Below, piece after piece: positions 1-7,713 of a DNA stretch of 21,261 nucleotides. Both the position numbers and the translations under genes were made by a program. The notes below the pieces were generated by a model. It made no database searches. It was given only the letters and a program-made list of their open reading frames with translations, and was not told the DNA's origin. This DNA comes from DASRBO01 sp035653595 (GTDB lineage: Bacteria > Actinomycetota > Acidimicrobiia > Acidimicrobiales > JAJPHE01). How positions within the stretch are numbered: position 1 is the stretch's first letter; each line of letters opens with the position of its first letter. The stretch spans positions 1-21,261 of the forward strand of contig DASRBO010000030.1 in assembly GCA_035653595.1 (NCBI GenBank), given 5' to 3'.

Positions 1-537
1 GGTCACCGTGCCCAGCTCCGGCACCGAGACCTGGTAGTCGGACAGGACCTCCAGCAGCAGGGCCTCGGTCTCCACCTCGACCCGGTCGACCTCGTCGATG
101 AGCAGCACGACCGGCTCCTCGGCCCGGATGGCCTCGAGCAACGGCCGGGTCATGAGGAACTGCTCACCCAAGATGTCCTCCTCGATGCCCTCCCAGGTGG
201 CGCCCCGCTCAGCGGCGGCGTCCTCCATCACCCTCTGGGCCTGAATGCGCAGCAGCTGCTTCTTGTAGTTCCACTCGTAGAGGGCCTTGGACTCGTCGAG
301 GCCCTCGTAGCACTGCAGGCGGATGAGACGGGAGCCGCTCATGCGGGCCACGCTCTTGGCCAGCTCGGTCTTGCCTGTTCCGGCCGGTCCCTCGATGAGC
401 ACCGGCTTGCCAAGGCGGTCGGCCAGGTAGACGACCCCGGCTATCCCCTCGTCGGCCAGGTAGTCGACGCTGCGTAGCGCCTCCCGCACCTCGGGGACCG
501 TCCCGAAGCGATACTCGTTCTTGATGGTGTCCGTCAC
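1..537 (-). CDS. MoxR-like AAA+ ATPase, partial (C-terminus outside window)
   Basis: Reading the minus strand from a GTG at 537 gives 179 residues that run off the window edge. The product begins MTDTIKNEYRFG and has a Walker A motif, GPAGTGKTE, near residue 51. A Walker B segment, VVLLIDEVDR, lies near residue 150. The stretch RLQCYEGLDESKALYEW is typical of MoxR-type ATPases of the kind found beside CO-dehydrogenase (CoxD-like) or VWA-domain genes. These are AAA+ chaperone-like ATPases that remodel or activate partner proteins, usually with a VWA protein encoded next door. The partner would lie beyond position 1, so the substrate cannot be named. The start overlaps the proA stop by four bases (GTGA), implying translational coupling. 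The family is clear; the specific role is unknown. Confidence 0.88.
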   Translation of the reverse strand, partial: MTDTIKNEYRFGTVPEVREALRSVDYLADEGIAGVVYLADRLGKPVLIEGPAGTGKTELAKSVARMSGSRLIRLQCYEGLDESKALYEWNYKKQLLRIQAQRVMEDAAAERGATWEGIEEDILGEQFLMTRPLLEAIRAEEPVVLLIDEVDRVEVETEALLLEVLSDYQVSVPELGTVT

Positions 538-1781
538 GATCGAATCTGCCCCTCTCCCGTTACCAGGTACTTGATGGTCGTCAGCTCGCGAAGGCCCATC
601 GGGCCGCGGGCATGAAGCTTCTGGGTGCTGATGCCGATTTCGGCGCCGAAGCCGAACTCCTCGCCGTCGGTGAACCGGGTGGAGGCGTTGACGACCACGG
701 CGGCGGCGTCCACCTCGGTGCTGAAGCGGCGGGCGGCGGCCAGATCCGAGGTGACGATGGCCTCGGTGTGGCCCGACCCGTAGCGGCGGATGTGCTCGAT
801 GGCGGCGCCGATGTCCTCGACCACCGACACGCTCATCTTGAGGGCGAGGAACTCGGTGCCGAAGTCGGCCTCGGTCGCCGGGCCCATCTCCGGCACCAGG
901 GCGCGGGCGGCCTCGTCGCCGACCAGCTCGACGCCGCTCAGAGCCTCGGCCACCATCGGCAGGAACCGCTCGGCCACCCGGCGGTGCACCAGCAGGGACT
1001 CGGCGGCGTTGCACACGCTGGGGCGCTGGGTCTTGGCGTTCACCACGATCGAAGCGGCCATGTCGAGATCGGCGCTGGCATCGACATAGACGTGGCAGTT
1101 GCCGTCCCCGTCGATCACGTACGGCACGGTGGCGTTCTCGAGGATGCTGGCGATGAGCGACGGGCCGCCCCGGGGGATCAGGCAGTCGATGTAGCCCCGC
1201 AGCCGCATGAACTCGACCGCCGACTGCCGGCTGGTGTCCTCGACCAGGATCACCGCGTCCTCGGGCAGGCCGGCCTTGGCCGCCCCCTCCCGAAGGCAGG
1301 CGGCCACGGCCCGGTTGGAGTTGACCGCCCCTGAGGAGCCCCGCAGGAGGGCGGCGTTGCCCGACTTGAGGCAGAGGCCGCCGGCGTCGCTGGTCACGTT
1401 GGGGCGGTTCTCGTAGATGATGCCCACCACCCCGAGGGGGACCCGCACCCGCTCGATGCGCAGCCCGTTGGGCCTGACCCAGCCGTCGACGACCTCGCCC
1501 ACCGGGTCGGGCAGGGCAGCCACCTTGCCGAGGCCGTCGGCCATGGCCTCCACCCGGCCCCGGTCGAGGCGCAGACGGTCAAGCACGGCCGGGGCCGCCC
1601 CTGACTCCTCGGCGGCGGCGAGGTCGGCCCGGTTGGCCTCGAGGATCTCGCCGCTGCGGCGCACCAGGAGCTCGCCCGCCGCCCGCAGGGCCCCGTCCTT
1701 GGCGTCGGAGCGGGCCCGGGCCAGCTCGACGCTGGCCGCCTTGGATCGCCGGCCCAGCTCGGACAGATCGGAACCGGACAT
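534..1781 (-). CDS. proA: Glutamate-5-semialdehyde dehydrogenase (gamma-glutamyl phosphate reductase)
   Basis: This 415-residue protein has the usual ProA length. It catalyses NADPH-dependent reduction of gamma-glutamyl phosphate to glutamate-5-semialdehyde, the second step of proline synthesis, in the cytosol. Diagnostic segments are GVVGIIYENRPNVT near residue 118, KSGNAALLRGSS, LIPRGGPSLI, and the catalytic cysteine C257 in RPSVCNAAES. The C-terminal GPMGLRELTTIKY is also characteristic. The ATG at 1781 is preceded by no Shine-Dalgarno sequence but by a TAGGCT hexamer six bases upstream, suggesting a leaderless transcript. ProA normally follows proB directly. Here a PspA gene on the opposite strand separates them, so proA probably has its own promoter. 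The 3' end overlaps the downstream MoxR gene by four bases. Confidence 0.97.
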   Translation of the reverse strand: MSGSDLSELGRRSKAASVELARARSDAKDGALRAAGELLVRRSGEILEANRADLAAAEESGAAPAVLDRLRLDRGRVEAMADGLGKVAALPDPVGEVVDGWVRPNGLRIERVRVPLGVVGIIYENRPNVTSDAGGLCLKSGNAALLRGSSGAVNSNRAVAACLREGAAKAGLPEDAVILVEDTSRQSAVEFMRLRGYIDCLIPRGGPSLIASILENATVPYVIDGDGNCHVYVDASADLDMAASIVVNAKTQRPSVCNAAESLLVHRRVAERFLPMVAEALSGVELVGDEAARALVPEMGPATEADFGTEFLALKMSVSVVEDIGAAIEHIRRYGSGHTEAIVTSDLAAARRFSTEVDAAAVVVNASTRFTDGEEFGFGAEIGISTQKLHARGPMGLRELTTIKYLVTGEGQIRS

Positions 1782-1787
1782 CGGCCG

Positions 1788-1793
1788 AGCCTA
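1788..1793 (-). promoter_or_regulatory. Candidate -10 hexamer for leaderless proA
   Basis: On the minus strand the sequence reads TAGGCT, then CGGCCG, then the proA ATG. The hexamer fits the actinobacterial TANNNT -10 pattern, and the six-base gap would place the first transcribed base at or next to the ATG. No convincing -35 element is visible. Confidence 0.5.
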
Positions 1794-1804
1794 CCCTGGC
1801 TCTT

Positions 1805-1816
1805 GACCGAACGGTC
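1805..1816. promoter_or_regulatory. Palindrome resembling a TetR-family operator
   Basis: GACCGAACGGTC is a perfect inverted repeat (GACCG-AA-CGGTC) in the divergent proA-pspA gap, 24 bases upstream of the proA start. Half-sites of the ACCG/CGGT type are common in TetR-family operators. No TetR gene is in the window, so the assignment is tentative. Confidence 0.35.
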
Positions 1817-1819
1817 TAG

Positions 1820-1840
1820 TTCCGGGCGCCCCGACCGGAA
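1820..1840. repeat. Inverted repeat in proA-pspA intergenic region
   Basis: TTCCGG and CCGGAA form a 6-bp inverted repeat separated by nine bases. It lies three bases past the GACCG/CGGTC palindrome and could be a second regulator site or a small hairpin. No function can be assigned from sequence. Confidence 0.25.
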
Positions 1841-1903
1841 CGCGGGCCGGGTGACACGGGGCACACCGGGCGTCGCCGGCCTGGTCAGCGGCCCTGCCTG
1901 ACC

Positions 1904-1909
1904 TACCAT
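1904..1909 (+). promoter_or_regulatory. Candidate -10 hexamer for leaderless pspA
   Basis: TACCAT lies six bases (CGAGCC) upstream of the pspA ATG at 1916, and no Shine-Dalgarno sequence precedes that ATG. This fits a leaderless transcript; no good -35 element is seen. Confidence 0.45.
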
Positions 1910-1915
1910 CGAGCC

Positions 1916-2695
1916 ATGTTCAAACTCCTGCGGCGGGTGTGGCGCTACATGACCGCGGCCGCCACCGGAAAGTTCGACGAGATCGCGGATCCCAAGGTCC
2001 AGCTGGAGCAGGCGCTGGCCGAGGCCCAGGAGCAGCACCGCCGTCTCACCGAGCAGGCGGCCAACGTGATCGCCAACCAGAAGCAGACCGAGCTGCGCCT
2101 CAACCGGGCCATGGAGGAGCTGGAGAGGGTGAACGGTTCGGCCCGCCAGGCGGTGGTTATGGCCGACGACGCCGCCAAGCGGGGCGACCAGACCAAGGCG
2201 GCCGAGTACACCCGGGCGGCCGAGGCCTTCGCCAACCGGCTGGTGGCCGTCGAGAGCGAGGTGGAGTCGCTCAAGACCCTCTCCCTCCAGTCGGCCCACG
2301 CCGCCGAGCAGGCCAAGTCGGCCGTGGCCCAGAACTCCTCCGCCCTGCAGGCCAAGCTGACCGAGCGCCAGAAGCTGCTCTCCCAGCTGGACCAGGCCCG
2401 CATGCAGGAGCAGGTCAACCGGGCCATGGCCTCCCTGTCCGAGACGGTCGGCCAGGACGTGCCCACCCTCGACGAGGTCAGGACGAAGATCGAAGCCCGC
2501 TACGCCCGGGCCCTGGGCCATGCCGAGCTGGCCGGCCAGAGCGTCGAGGCCAAGATGCTCGAGGTCGAATCCGCCCAGGCCAGCGCCCAGGCCATGGCCC
2601 GCCTGTCCCAGATCAGGGAGCAGCTGGGCCTGCCCGCCCCCGACACCTCGGGCGACGGGGGCGCCGGGGCGCCGGCCGACGAGAGCGCGCAGTAG
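1916..2695 (+). CDS. pspA: PspA/IM30 family membrane-stress protein
   Basis: The 259-residue product begins MFKLLRRVWRYMTAAATGKFDE, with the amphipathic N-terminal helix typical of PspA/IM30/Vipp1 proteins. It continues as a long, almost uninterrupted coiled coil to about residue 235. The tail is disordered and rich in Gly, Ala and Asp. Members of this ESCRT-III-like family polymerise on the inner face of the cytoplasmic membrane and protect it during envelope stress. Family members are usually 220-260 residues, so this one looks complete. It lies on the plus strand between proB and proA, which are on the minus strand, and ends six bases before the proB stop codon, a tight convergent arrangement. 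No phage-shock regulators (PspB/PspC or ClgR-like) are visible nearby. Confidence 0.9.
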   Translation: MFKLLRRVWRYMTAAATGKFDEIADPKVQLEQALAEAQEQHRRLTEQAANVIANQKQTELRLNRAMEELERVNGSARQAVVMADDAAKRGDQTKAAEYTRAAEAFANRLVAVESEVESLKTLSLQSAHAAEQAKSAVAQNSSALQAKLTERQKLLSQLDQARMQEQVNRAMASLSETVGQDVPTLDEVRTKIEARYARALGHAELAGQSVEAKMLEVESAQASAQAMARLSQIREQLGLPAPDTSGDGGAGAPADESAQ

Positions 2696-2701
2696 CCCGG
2701 C

Positions 2702-3796
2702 TCACTCCGGTATCACCACCAGGTCGTCGCGGTGGACGACCTCGGGCGACATGTCCGGGGGCAGGTCGGAGCTTCGTCGGCCGGCCCAGCTCCTGATGAT
2801 GGCGCTGGGCTGGCGGGCCAGTCCCTTGGCGAAGACCTGACCGTCCTCGCCGGCGATCTCCACGGCGTCCTCGGCGTCGAAGCTGCCCCGCACCTCCTTG
2901 ACCCCGGCCGGCAGCAGGGACGTGCCCCGCTCGACGATGGCGGCCTGGGCACCGGCGTCGACGACGACCGTTCCGGCCGCCCCGACGGCGAAGGCGATCC
3001 AGAGCTTGCGGGCCGACAGGCGCCGGTCGCGGGGGCGGACGACGGTCCCGACCCCCGACTCGCCGGCCACGGCGGCGGCCAGCACCCCGGCCCGGCGGGC
3101 CGAGGCGATGACGGTGCGCACCCCGGACCAGGCGGCCATGCGGGCCGCCGCCAGCTTGGAGGCCATCCCGCCGCTGCCGCGCTCGCTCGCAGATCCGCCC
3201 GCCGCCAGCTGCAGCTGGTGGTCGACCTCGACCACCTCCTCGATCAGCGAGGCCCTGGTGTCGATCCGGGGATCGGCGGTGAAGACGCCCTCGGTGTCGG
3301 TCAGCATCACCAGCAGCTCGGCCGCCACCAGGTGGGCGACCAGGGCGGCCAGCCGGTCGTTGTCGCCGAAGCGCAGCTCGTCGTCGGCCACGGCGTCGTT
3401 CTCGTTGACGATCGGAACGACACCGAGGTCAAGCAGGCGCACCAGGGTCTGGCGGGCGTGCAGGTACTGCTGGCGGTGCACGAAGTCCAGCGGGGCCAGG
3501 AGGACCTGGCCCCCGACCAGGCCGTGGCTGGCGAACACGTCGTCGTAGACGCGCATGAGCCGGCTCTGGCCCACGGCCGACACCGCCTGCAGCGTGCCCA
3601 GATCGGTGGGCCGGTTGCCGCCCAGCCCGAGGGCGGGCAGCCCGGCGGTGACCGCCCCCGAGGTGACCACCACTACGCGGTGACCCCGGCTGCGCAGGGC
3701 AACCACCTCCACCGCCAGCTTCTCGATGGCCAGGCGGTCGACCTCGCCGGCGGCGTCGGTGATCGAGGTGGTTCCGATCTTGGCCACGACGATCAT
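2702..3796 (-). CDS. proB: Glutamate 5-kinase with C-terminal PUA domain
   Basis: This 364-residue protein starts MIVVAKIGTTSITD and has the amino-acid kinase fold up to about residue 255. Visible family segments are VTSGAVTAG, VPIVNENDAVA, FGDNDRLAALVA, MLTDTEGVFTADPR and the glycine-rich GSGGMASKLAAARMA. Residues of about 275-362 form a PUA domain (AGTVVVDAGAQAAIVERG onwards), as in most full-length glutamate kinases. It phosphorylates L-glutamate to gamma-glutamyl phosphate, the committed and usually proline-feedback-inhibited step of proline synthesis. Its ATG overlaps the obg stop (ATGA, 3793-3796), so it is translationally coupled to obg. The next step, proA, lies beyond pspA rather than directly downstream. 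Confidence 0.97.
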   Translation of the reverse strand: MIVVAKIGTTSITDAAGEVDRLAIEKLAVEVVALRSRGHRVVVVTSGAVTAGLPALGLGGNRPTDLGTLQAVSAVGQSRLMRVYDDVFASHGLVGGQVLLAPLDFVHRQQYLHARQTLVRLLDLGVVPIVNENDAVADDELRFGDNDRLAALVAHLVAAELLVMLTDTEGVFTADPRIDTRASLIEEVVEVDHQLQLAAGGSASERGSGGMASKLAAARMAAWSGVRTVIASARRAGVLAAAVAGESGVGTVVRPRDRRLSARKLWIAFAVGAAGTVVVDAGAQAAIVERGTSLLPAGVKEVRGSFDAEDAVEIAGEDGQVFAKGLARQPSAIIRSWAGRRSSDLPPDMSPEVVHRDDLVVIPE

Positions 3797-5025
3797 TGGT
3801 CGGGCTCGTACTCGAAGCTGAACCCGCCCACTTGGACCAGGTCGCCCTGCCTGGCCCCGGCCCGGGCCAGGGCCCGGTCGACCCCCAGGCGCCGGAGGCG
3901 CTCCTGGACGTAGGCGAGGGCCTGGGCATCGGTGATGTCGCTCACCGCCACCGCCCGCTCGGCCGGGCGGCCCCGGACCACGAAGGTGCCGTCAGGCGAG
4001 CGCTCCACCACAACCTCGGCCGGCGCCGGCCGGTGCACCACGGCCGCCGGCGGGGCCGGCTCGGCCCGGCGGGCCTCGAGGACCAGAGCCATCATCTCGC
4101 CGACCAGGCCGGCCACCCCCTCGCCGGTCACCGCCGAGATCCGCCGACCGCCGTACTCGAAGGTGGCGGCGTCGGCCTTGGTCCCCACCACCAGGCGGGG
4201 ACGCTCGAGCAGCTCGGGCCGGTAGCGGCCCAACTCGTCCAACAGGGTGGCCAGCTGGTGCTCGGGCCCGAGACCCTCGACCGAGTCCAGGTCGAGCAGC
4301 ACGACCAGCACCCGGGCCCGCTCGACGTGACGGAGGAAGCGGTGTCCCAGGCCCCGGCCCGAGCTCGCCCCCTCGATCAGGCCCGGGATGTCGGCCACGA
4401 CCATTTCGGAGTCGTCGAGGCGCACCACTCCGAGATGGGGCTCGAGGGTCGTGAAGGGGTAGTCGGCGATCTTGGGCTTGGCCGCCGAGATGCGCGATAT
4501 GAGGGTGCTCTTGCCTGCGTTGGGGAAGCCGATGAGGGCGGCATCGGCCATCAGCTTGAGCTCGAGGTCGAGCCAGCGCTCCTCGCCCACCTCGCCCTGC
4601 TCGGCGAAGGACGGAGCCCGGCGCCGGTTGGACAGGAACCGGCTGTTGCCCTTGCCACCCTGTCCGCCGTGGGCCGCCAGCCATCGGTCCCCCGCCGTCA
4701 CCAGGTCGGCCAGGACGGCGCCGTCGCGGTCCTTGACGGTGGTGCCCTCGGGCACCTTCACCCTCAGATCGGAGCCCCTCGCCCCGTGCCGGTTCTTGCC
4801 CTGACCGTGCCGGCCGTCCGTCGCCCGGCGGTGGGGATGGTCGCGGAAGGAAAGCAGCGATGCCACGTCGCGGCTGGCCTCCAACCACACGTCGCCCCCG
4901 GACCCGCCGTCGCCTCCGTCGGGACCACCGCGGGGCACGTGCGCCTCGCGCCGGAACGAGATCGCTCCCGCTCCTCCGTCGCCGCCCTTGACGTGGATCT
5001 GGGCCTCGTCGACGAAGCCGGACAC
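3793..5025 (-). CDS. obg: GTPase Obg (CgtA), ribosome assembly factor
   Basis: I choose the GTG at 5025, giving 410 residues. The open frame extends to 5097, but the extra 24 residues are low-complexity and the conserved Obg N-terminus starts SGFVDEAQIHVKGGDGG. Residues 1 to about 156 are the glycine-rich Obg fold. The G domain follows, with GFPNAGKST at residues 166-174, the switch segment YPFTTLEPHLG and the G3 segment DIPGL. The last 70 or so residues are an OCT-type domain. Obg is an essential GTPase acting in late 50S assembly and stress signalling. The start is preceded by TACGCT six bases upstream, suggesting leaderless initiation. It is coupled to proB. rplU and rpmA, which commonly precede obg, are absent here; a divergent SCO6745-family gene is upstream instead. 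Confidence 0.97.
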   Translation of the reverse strand: MSGFVDEAQIHVKGGDGGAGAISFRREAHVPRGGPDGGDGGSGGDVWLEASRDVASLLSFRDHPHRRATDGRHGQGKNRHGARGSDLRVKVPEGTTVKDRDGAVLADLVTAGDRWLAAHGGQGGKGNSRFLSNRRRAPSFAEQGEVGEERWLDLELKLMADAALIGFPNAGKSTLISRISAAKPKIADYPFTTLEPHLGVVRLDDSEMVVADIPGLIEGASSGRGLGHRFLRHVERARVLVVLLDLDSVEGLGPEHQLATLLDELGRYRPELLERPRLVVGTKADAATFEYGGRRISAVTGEGVAGLVGEMMALVLEARRAEPAPPAAVVHRPAPAEVVVERSPDGTFVVRGRPAERAVAVSDITDAQALAYVQERLRRLGVDRALARAGARQGDLVQVGGFSFEYEPDQ

Positions 5026-5031
5026 CGGCCG

Positions 5032-5037
5032 AGCGTA
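5032..5037 (-). promoter_or_regulatory. Candidate -10 hexamer for leaderless obg
   Basis: The minus strand reads TACGCT, then CGGCCG, then the obg GTG. This is nearly identical to the proA arrangement (TAGGCT, CGGCCG, ATG). It also supports the GTG at 5025 over the longer open frame. Confidence 0.5.
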
Positions 5038-5204
5038 CCGGAGGGCCCTTCCGCCGCCGCCTTGCCCGGCGCCGGTCGGAGCCGTCGGCCCACCCACTCC
5101 CCCAGGCCGGGGGACGCTGGGTCGGCGTGCTGGCCGGGCCGCAGGCGCGCCTTCATTCCGGTCCGCCTGGACACAAATGCCACCGGCGTCCCAGGATCTG
5201 GGCC

Positions 5205-6107
5205 GTGACCCTCACCGACACCAAGGACGCCGTGCGCGTCCGGGCCCGTCGCCTGCGCGATCTGGTCGAGCCCCTGGCCGCCAACGTCTACTTCGCCCCC
5301 GAGGCCCACGCCGGCTATGCCACCCTCGGCTTCGGTCCCAGCCCGGCCGAGGTGAACGGGGTCGCCATGCCCGACGGGCCGGCCTACTTCACCAGCCGGG
5401 GCGCCTGCCTCGGACGGGTCCCCGGAGAGGTCGTGGCCGCCGCCTTCGCCGTCTTCAACCCCGAGGTCGTAGTGCCGGCCGTCACCCACGGATGGTCCCT
5501 CACCGAGCCCGACGCCATCCTCGACGCCCGCTGCCGGGGAGCGACCGCCGCCCTCCGGCGCATCCTGGGCCCCCAGCCCGACGGGGTTCGGCGGGCCACC
5601 GAGCTGCTCCGGCGGGGAGCCGAAGCGGTCGGGGTCGAGGGCCACCATCTCTTCGCCGGCCTGCGCTCCCTGGGCTTCCCCGGCGACCCGCTGGGCGACC
5701 TGTGGCGGGCGGCCGACCTGGTCCGCGAGCACCGGGGCGACTCGCACATCGCCGTGTGGGCCGGAGCCGGCCTCGACCCGGTCGAGATCGGCCTGTTGAC
5801 CGAGCTCTACTGGGGCCTCGCCCCCCGCAGCTACGTCCGCACCCGTGCCTGGGGCGTGGAGGACCTCGACGCCGCCACCGATCGCCTGACGTCGGCGGGA
5901 TGGATCTCCGAAGGACGCCTGACCGACGGCGGCCGGCGCTTCCGCGAGGAGATCGAGATCCACACCGACGACGCCGAGGGCAGGCTGGTCCGCGCCATCG
6001 GCGACGACGTCGACGAGCTGCTCGACCTGCTGGCTCCGTGGGCCCGAGCGGTCGTGGCGGCCAAGGGGTACCCCGACGGGCCCGGCTCGCTCAGCCGACG
6101 CCCCTGA
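5205..6107 (+). CDS. SCO6745-family (SalK-like) protein
   Basis: From the GTG at 5205 the product is 300 residues. The open frame reaches back to 5127, but those 26 residues look non-coding. The sequence matches my recollection of the actinobacterial SCO6745 family. It has an N-terminal helical part with YFAPEAHAGYATLGF and AYFTSRGACLGRVPGEVVAAAF. The centre contains FAGLRSLGFPGDPLGDLWRAADLVREHRGD and HIAVWAGAGLDPVEIGLLTELYWG. The C-terminal half resembles a winged-helix module (LDAATDRLTSAGWISEGRLTDGG). No enzymatic activity is established for the family, although one member, SalK, lies in the salbostatin biosynthesis cluster. It is divergent from obg and convergent with the nitrobindin gene. 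A cytoplasmic location is likely, as no signal peptide or membrane segment is present. Confidence 0.8.
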   Translation: MTLTDTKDAVRVRARRLRDLVEPLAANVYFAPEAHAGYATLGFGPSPAEVNGVAMPDGPAYFTSRGACLGRVPGEVVAAAFAVFNPEVVVPAVTHGWSLTEPDAILDARCRGATAALRRILGPQPDGVRRATELLRRGAEAVGVEGHHLFAGLRSLGFPGDPLGDLWRAADLVREHRGDSHIAVWAGAGLDPVEIGLLTELYWGLAPRSYVRTRAWGVEDLDAATDRLTSAGWISEGRLTDGGRRFREEIEIHTDDAEGRLVRAIGDDVDELLDLLAPWARAVVAAKGYPDGPGSLSRRP

Positions 6108-6127
6108 CGCCCCTTACGCCCAGCGAA

Positions 6128-6147
6128 CAGCTGCCGGCCGGCCGCTG
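6128..6147. terminator. Hairpin between convergent genes, candidate bidirectional terminator
   Basis: CAGC pairs with GCTG around GCCGGCCGGC, which is itself self-complementary, with one T/C mismatch in the stem. It lies in the 43-bp gap between two convergent genes. There is no T-tract, so termination efficiency is uncertain. Confidence 0.35.
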
Positions 6148-6150
6148 CGA

Positions 6151-6624
6151 CTACTCAGCCCGGCGCAACCGGGCCGAAAGGTGGTGCGCCATCGGCTGGC
6201 CCACCGCCGCCATCCGCAGGCTGTAGCGGAGGAGGTCACCCTCCACGACGAGGTGGCGCTCGATGGCGGTGACCGACTTGGCGGAGGCGGTGCCGGCCAC
6301 CGTCGTCGACTCCAGCCGGAGGCTGGTCCCCTCCAGGATCCCCTCGGCTATCTCGACCACGCCGGTCGGATGGGCCAGCACCAGCTCGATCCGGCCCGGT
6401 CCGCCCGGTCGCAGGTAGCCGAGCTCGGAGTGCAGGGGCCGCCCGTCGGCGGCGTGGCTGGTCCGCTGGCTGTAGGCCAGCTGCGGCTTGCCCGCATGGG
6501 TGAAGGTGACGGTCTCGGTGTACTCGAACGGCTCGATGGTCGGGTACTCCCCCTGGCCCCGCCCGGTCCACGTACCGAGCAGGAACGCCACCGGGCCGAG
6601 GTCGGGATGCAGAGCGGCTGCCAC
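6151..6624 (-). CDS. Nitrobindin-like heme-binding beta-barrel protein (FABP-like family)
   Basis: Starting at the GTG at 6624 gives 157 residues beginning VAAALHPDLGPVAFLLGTWTG. The motif GTWTGRGQGEYP and a C-terminal histidine, H148 in HHLSARLRR, are hallmarks of the nitrobindin/THAP4-like family of 10-stranded beta-barrels. These bind ferric heme through a C-terminal histidine. Characterised members react with nitric oxide or isomerise peroxynitrite. The protein should be cytosolic. The frame is open to a TTG at 6687, giving 178 residues, but the extra N-terminal residues have no family character and that TTG lacks a ribosome site. GGAGG lies about 16 bases before the GTG, so the start is not fully settled. 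The gene is divergent from the methyltransferase. Confidence 0.85.
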   Translation of the reverse strand: MAAALHPDLGPVAFLLGTWTGRGQGEYPTIEPFEYTETVTFTHAGKPQLAYSQRTSHAADGRPLHSELGYLRPGGPGRIELVLAHPTGVVEIAEGILEGTSLRLESTTVAGTASAKSVTAIERHLVVEGDLLRYSLRMAAVGQPMAHHLSARLRRAE

Positions 6625-6787
6625 CGCCCGGAGCTTGCCACCTCCGCTCTGTCGGGGCGCCTTGAGGTGCGCAGCGGCGCGCGCCAAGGCTGGTCGCCGT
6701 CAGCTCGGGCGGACCGTCGCTGGTGAACACCAGCCGGCCCCCAGCAGCCGAGGTGGCCGGACCACAGCGGTGAGAACATGGACCGCA

Positions 6788-7636
6788 GTGAGCCCCGACC
6801 CGCAGTACCGGGCCGATCTGTTCCGCGGCACGGCGCCGTACTACGACCGCTACCGGCCCCCCTACCCGGCCGAGCTGTGGGCCGACCTGCGCCGACGGCT
6901 CCCCGTGACCGGCAGCGGACGGCTGCTCGATCTGGCCTGCGGCACCGGCCAGATCGCCTTCCCGTTGGCGGCGTACTTCACCGAGGTGGTGGCGGTGGAC
7001 CAGGAGCCCGACTCCGTCGAGTACGGCCGGACCAAGGCGGCGACGGCCGGGGTCGACAACATCACCTGGGTCACCGGCTCGGCGGAGACAGTCGAGCCGG
7101 ACGGTCCCTTCGAGCTGATCGCCGTGGGCAACGCCTTCCACCGCCTGAAGCGCTCGGCGGTGGCGGCCCGGATGATGTCCTGGCTCCGGCCCGGCGGCGG
7201 GGTCGCCCTGGTGTGGGGCGGGGGGCCGTGGATCGGACCGCTCCCGTGGCAGAAGGCGATGGGCGAGGTGTGCGCCGACTGGATGGCGCGGGCCGACGCC
7301 ACCGACCGGGTGCCCGCCGGCTGGGAGCGGGCGATGGACGAGGACCCTCACGACGAGGTGCTGGCTCGGGCCGGCTTCGAGTACCTCGGCCGGTTCGACT
7401 TCGAGCGGGAGGATGCCTGGACGGTCGAGACTCTGGTCGGCTTCACCTACTCCACCTCGTTCCTCAACCGCCAGGCCTTGGGCGACAAGGCCCGTGACTT
7501 CGAGGCCGACTTCGCCAGGCGCCTCGGTCCCTATGCCGACGGTGGGACCTTCAGAAATCGGGCGGTGTACATCTACGAGCTGGCCCGCTCGCCGATCGAT
7601 CGGTCTCCAACGATCGCGGCACACGTCGGCGCGTAA
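6788..7636 (+). CDS. Class I SAM-dependent methyltransferase
   Basis: The product is 282 residues from the GTG at 6788. The longer open frame back to 6488 overlaps the nitrobindin gene and lacks family character. Motif I is LLDLACGTGQ at residues 46-55, and the acidic end of strand 2 is AVDQEPD with D71. The later motifs NAFHRL and LRPGGGVALVW follow. This layout is the standard Rossmann-fold methyltransferase core (Methyltransf_11/25-like). The N-terminal FRGTAPYYDRYRPPYP resembles that of many small-molecule methyltransferases, but the acceptor cannot be deduced. The last 100 residues hold aromatic segments that may form a lid. It appears monocistronic, divergent from the nitrobindin gene and convergent with a lipoprotein gene. 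Confidence 0.85.
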   Translation: MSPDPQYRADLFRGTAPYYDRYRPPYPAELWADLRRRLPVTGSGRLLDLACGTGQIAFPLAAYFTEVVAVDQEPDSVEYGRTKAATAGVDNITWVTGSAETVEPDGPFELIAVGNAFHRLKRSAVAARMMSWLRPGGGVALVWGGGPWIGPLPWQKAMGEVCADWMARADATDRVPAGWERAMDEDPHDEVLARAGFEYLGRFDFEREDAWTVETLVGFTYSTSFLNRQALGDKARDFEADFARRLGPYADGGTFRNRAVYIYELARSPIDRSPTIAAHVGA

Positions 7637-7680
7637 CCCCAAAGAGCGCCAGCGCCGTCCGGCCCCCAGCGGAGGACCTC

Positions 7681-7709
7681 ACGGGCGCCGTCGAGGCGCG
7701 CACGCCCGT
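7681..7709. terminator. Stem-loop between convergent genes, candidate terminator
   Basis: ACGGGCG (7681-7687) pairs with CGCCCGT (7703-7709). An alternative inner stem pairs GCGCC with GGCGC around GTCGA (7685-7699). The element lies five bases past the stop codon of the minus-strand lipoprotein gene and 44 bases past the methyltransferase stop. No T-tract is present. Confidence 0.35.
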
Positions 7710-7713
7710 CGGC

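Noticed and set aside
612..1334. Long plus-strand open frame of 240 codons opposite proA
   Set aside because: It is the antisense shadow of proA, with biased His/Gly/Asp-rich composition and no family character.
2732..3913. 393-codon plus-strand frame opposite proB
   Set aside because: It is a shadow of a GC-rich gene; proB and obg on the minus strand fully explain the region.
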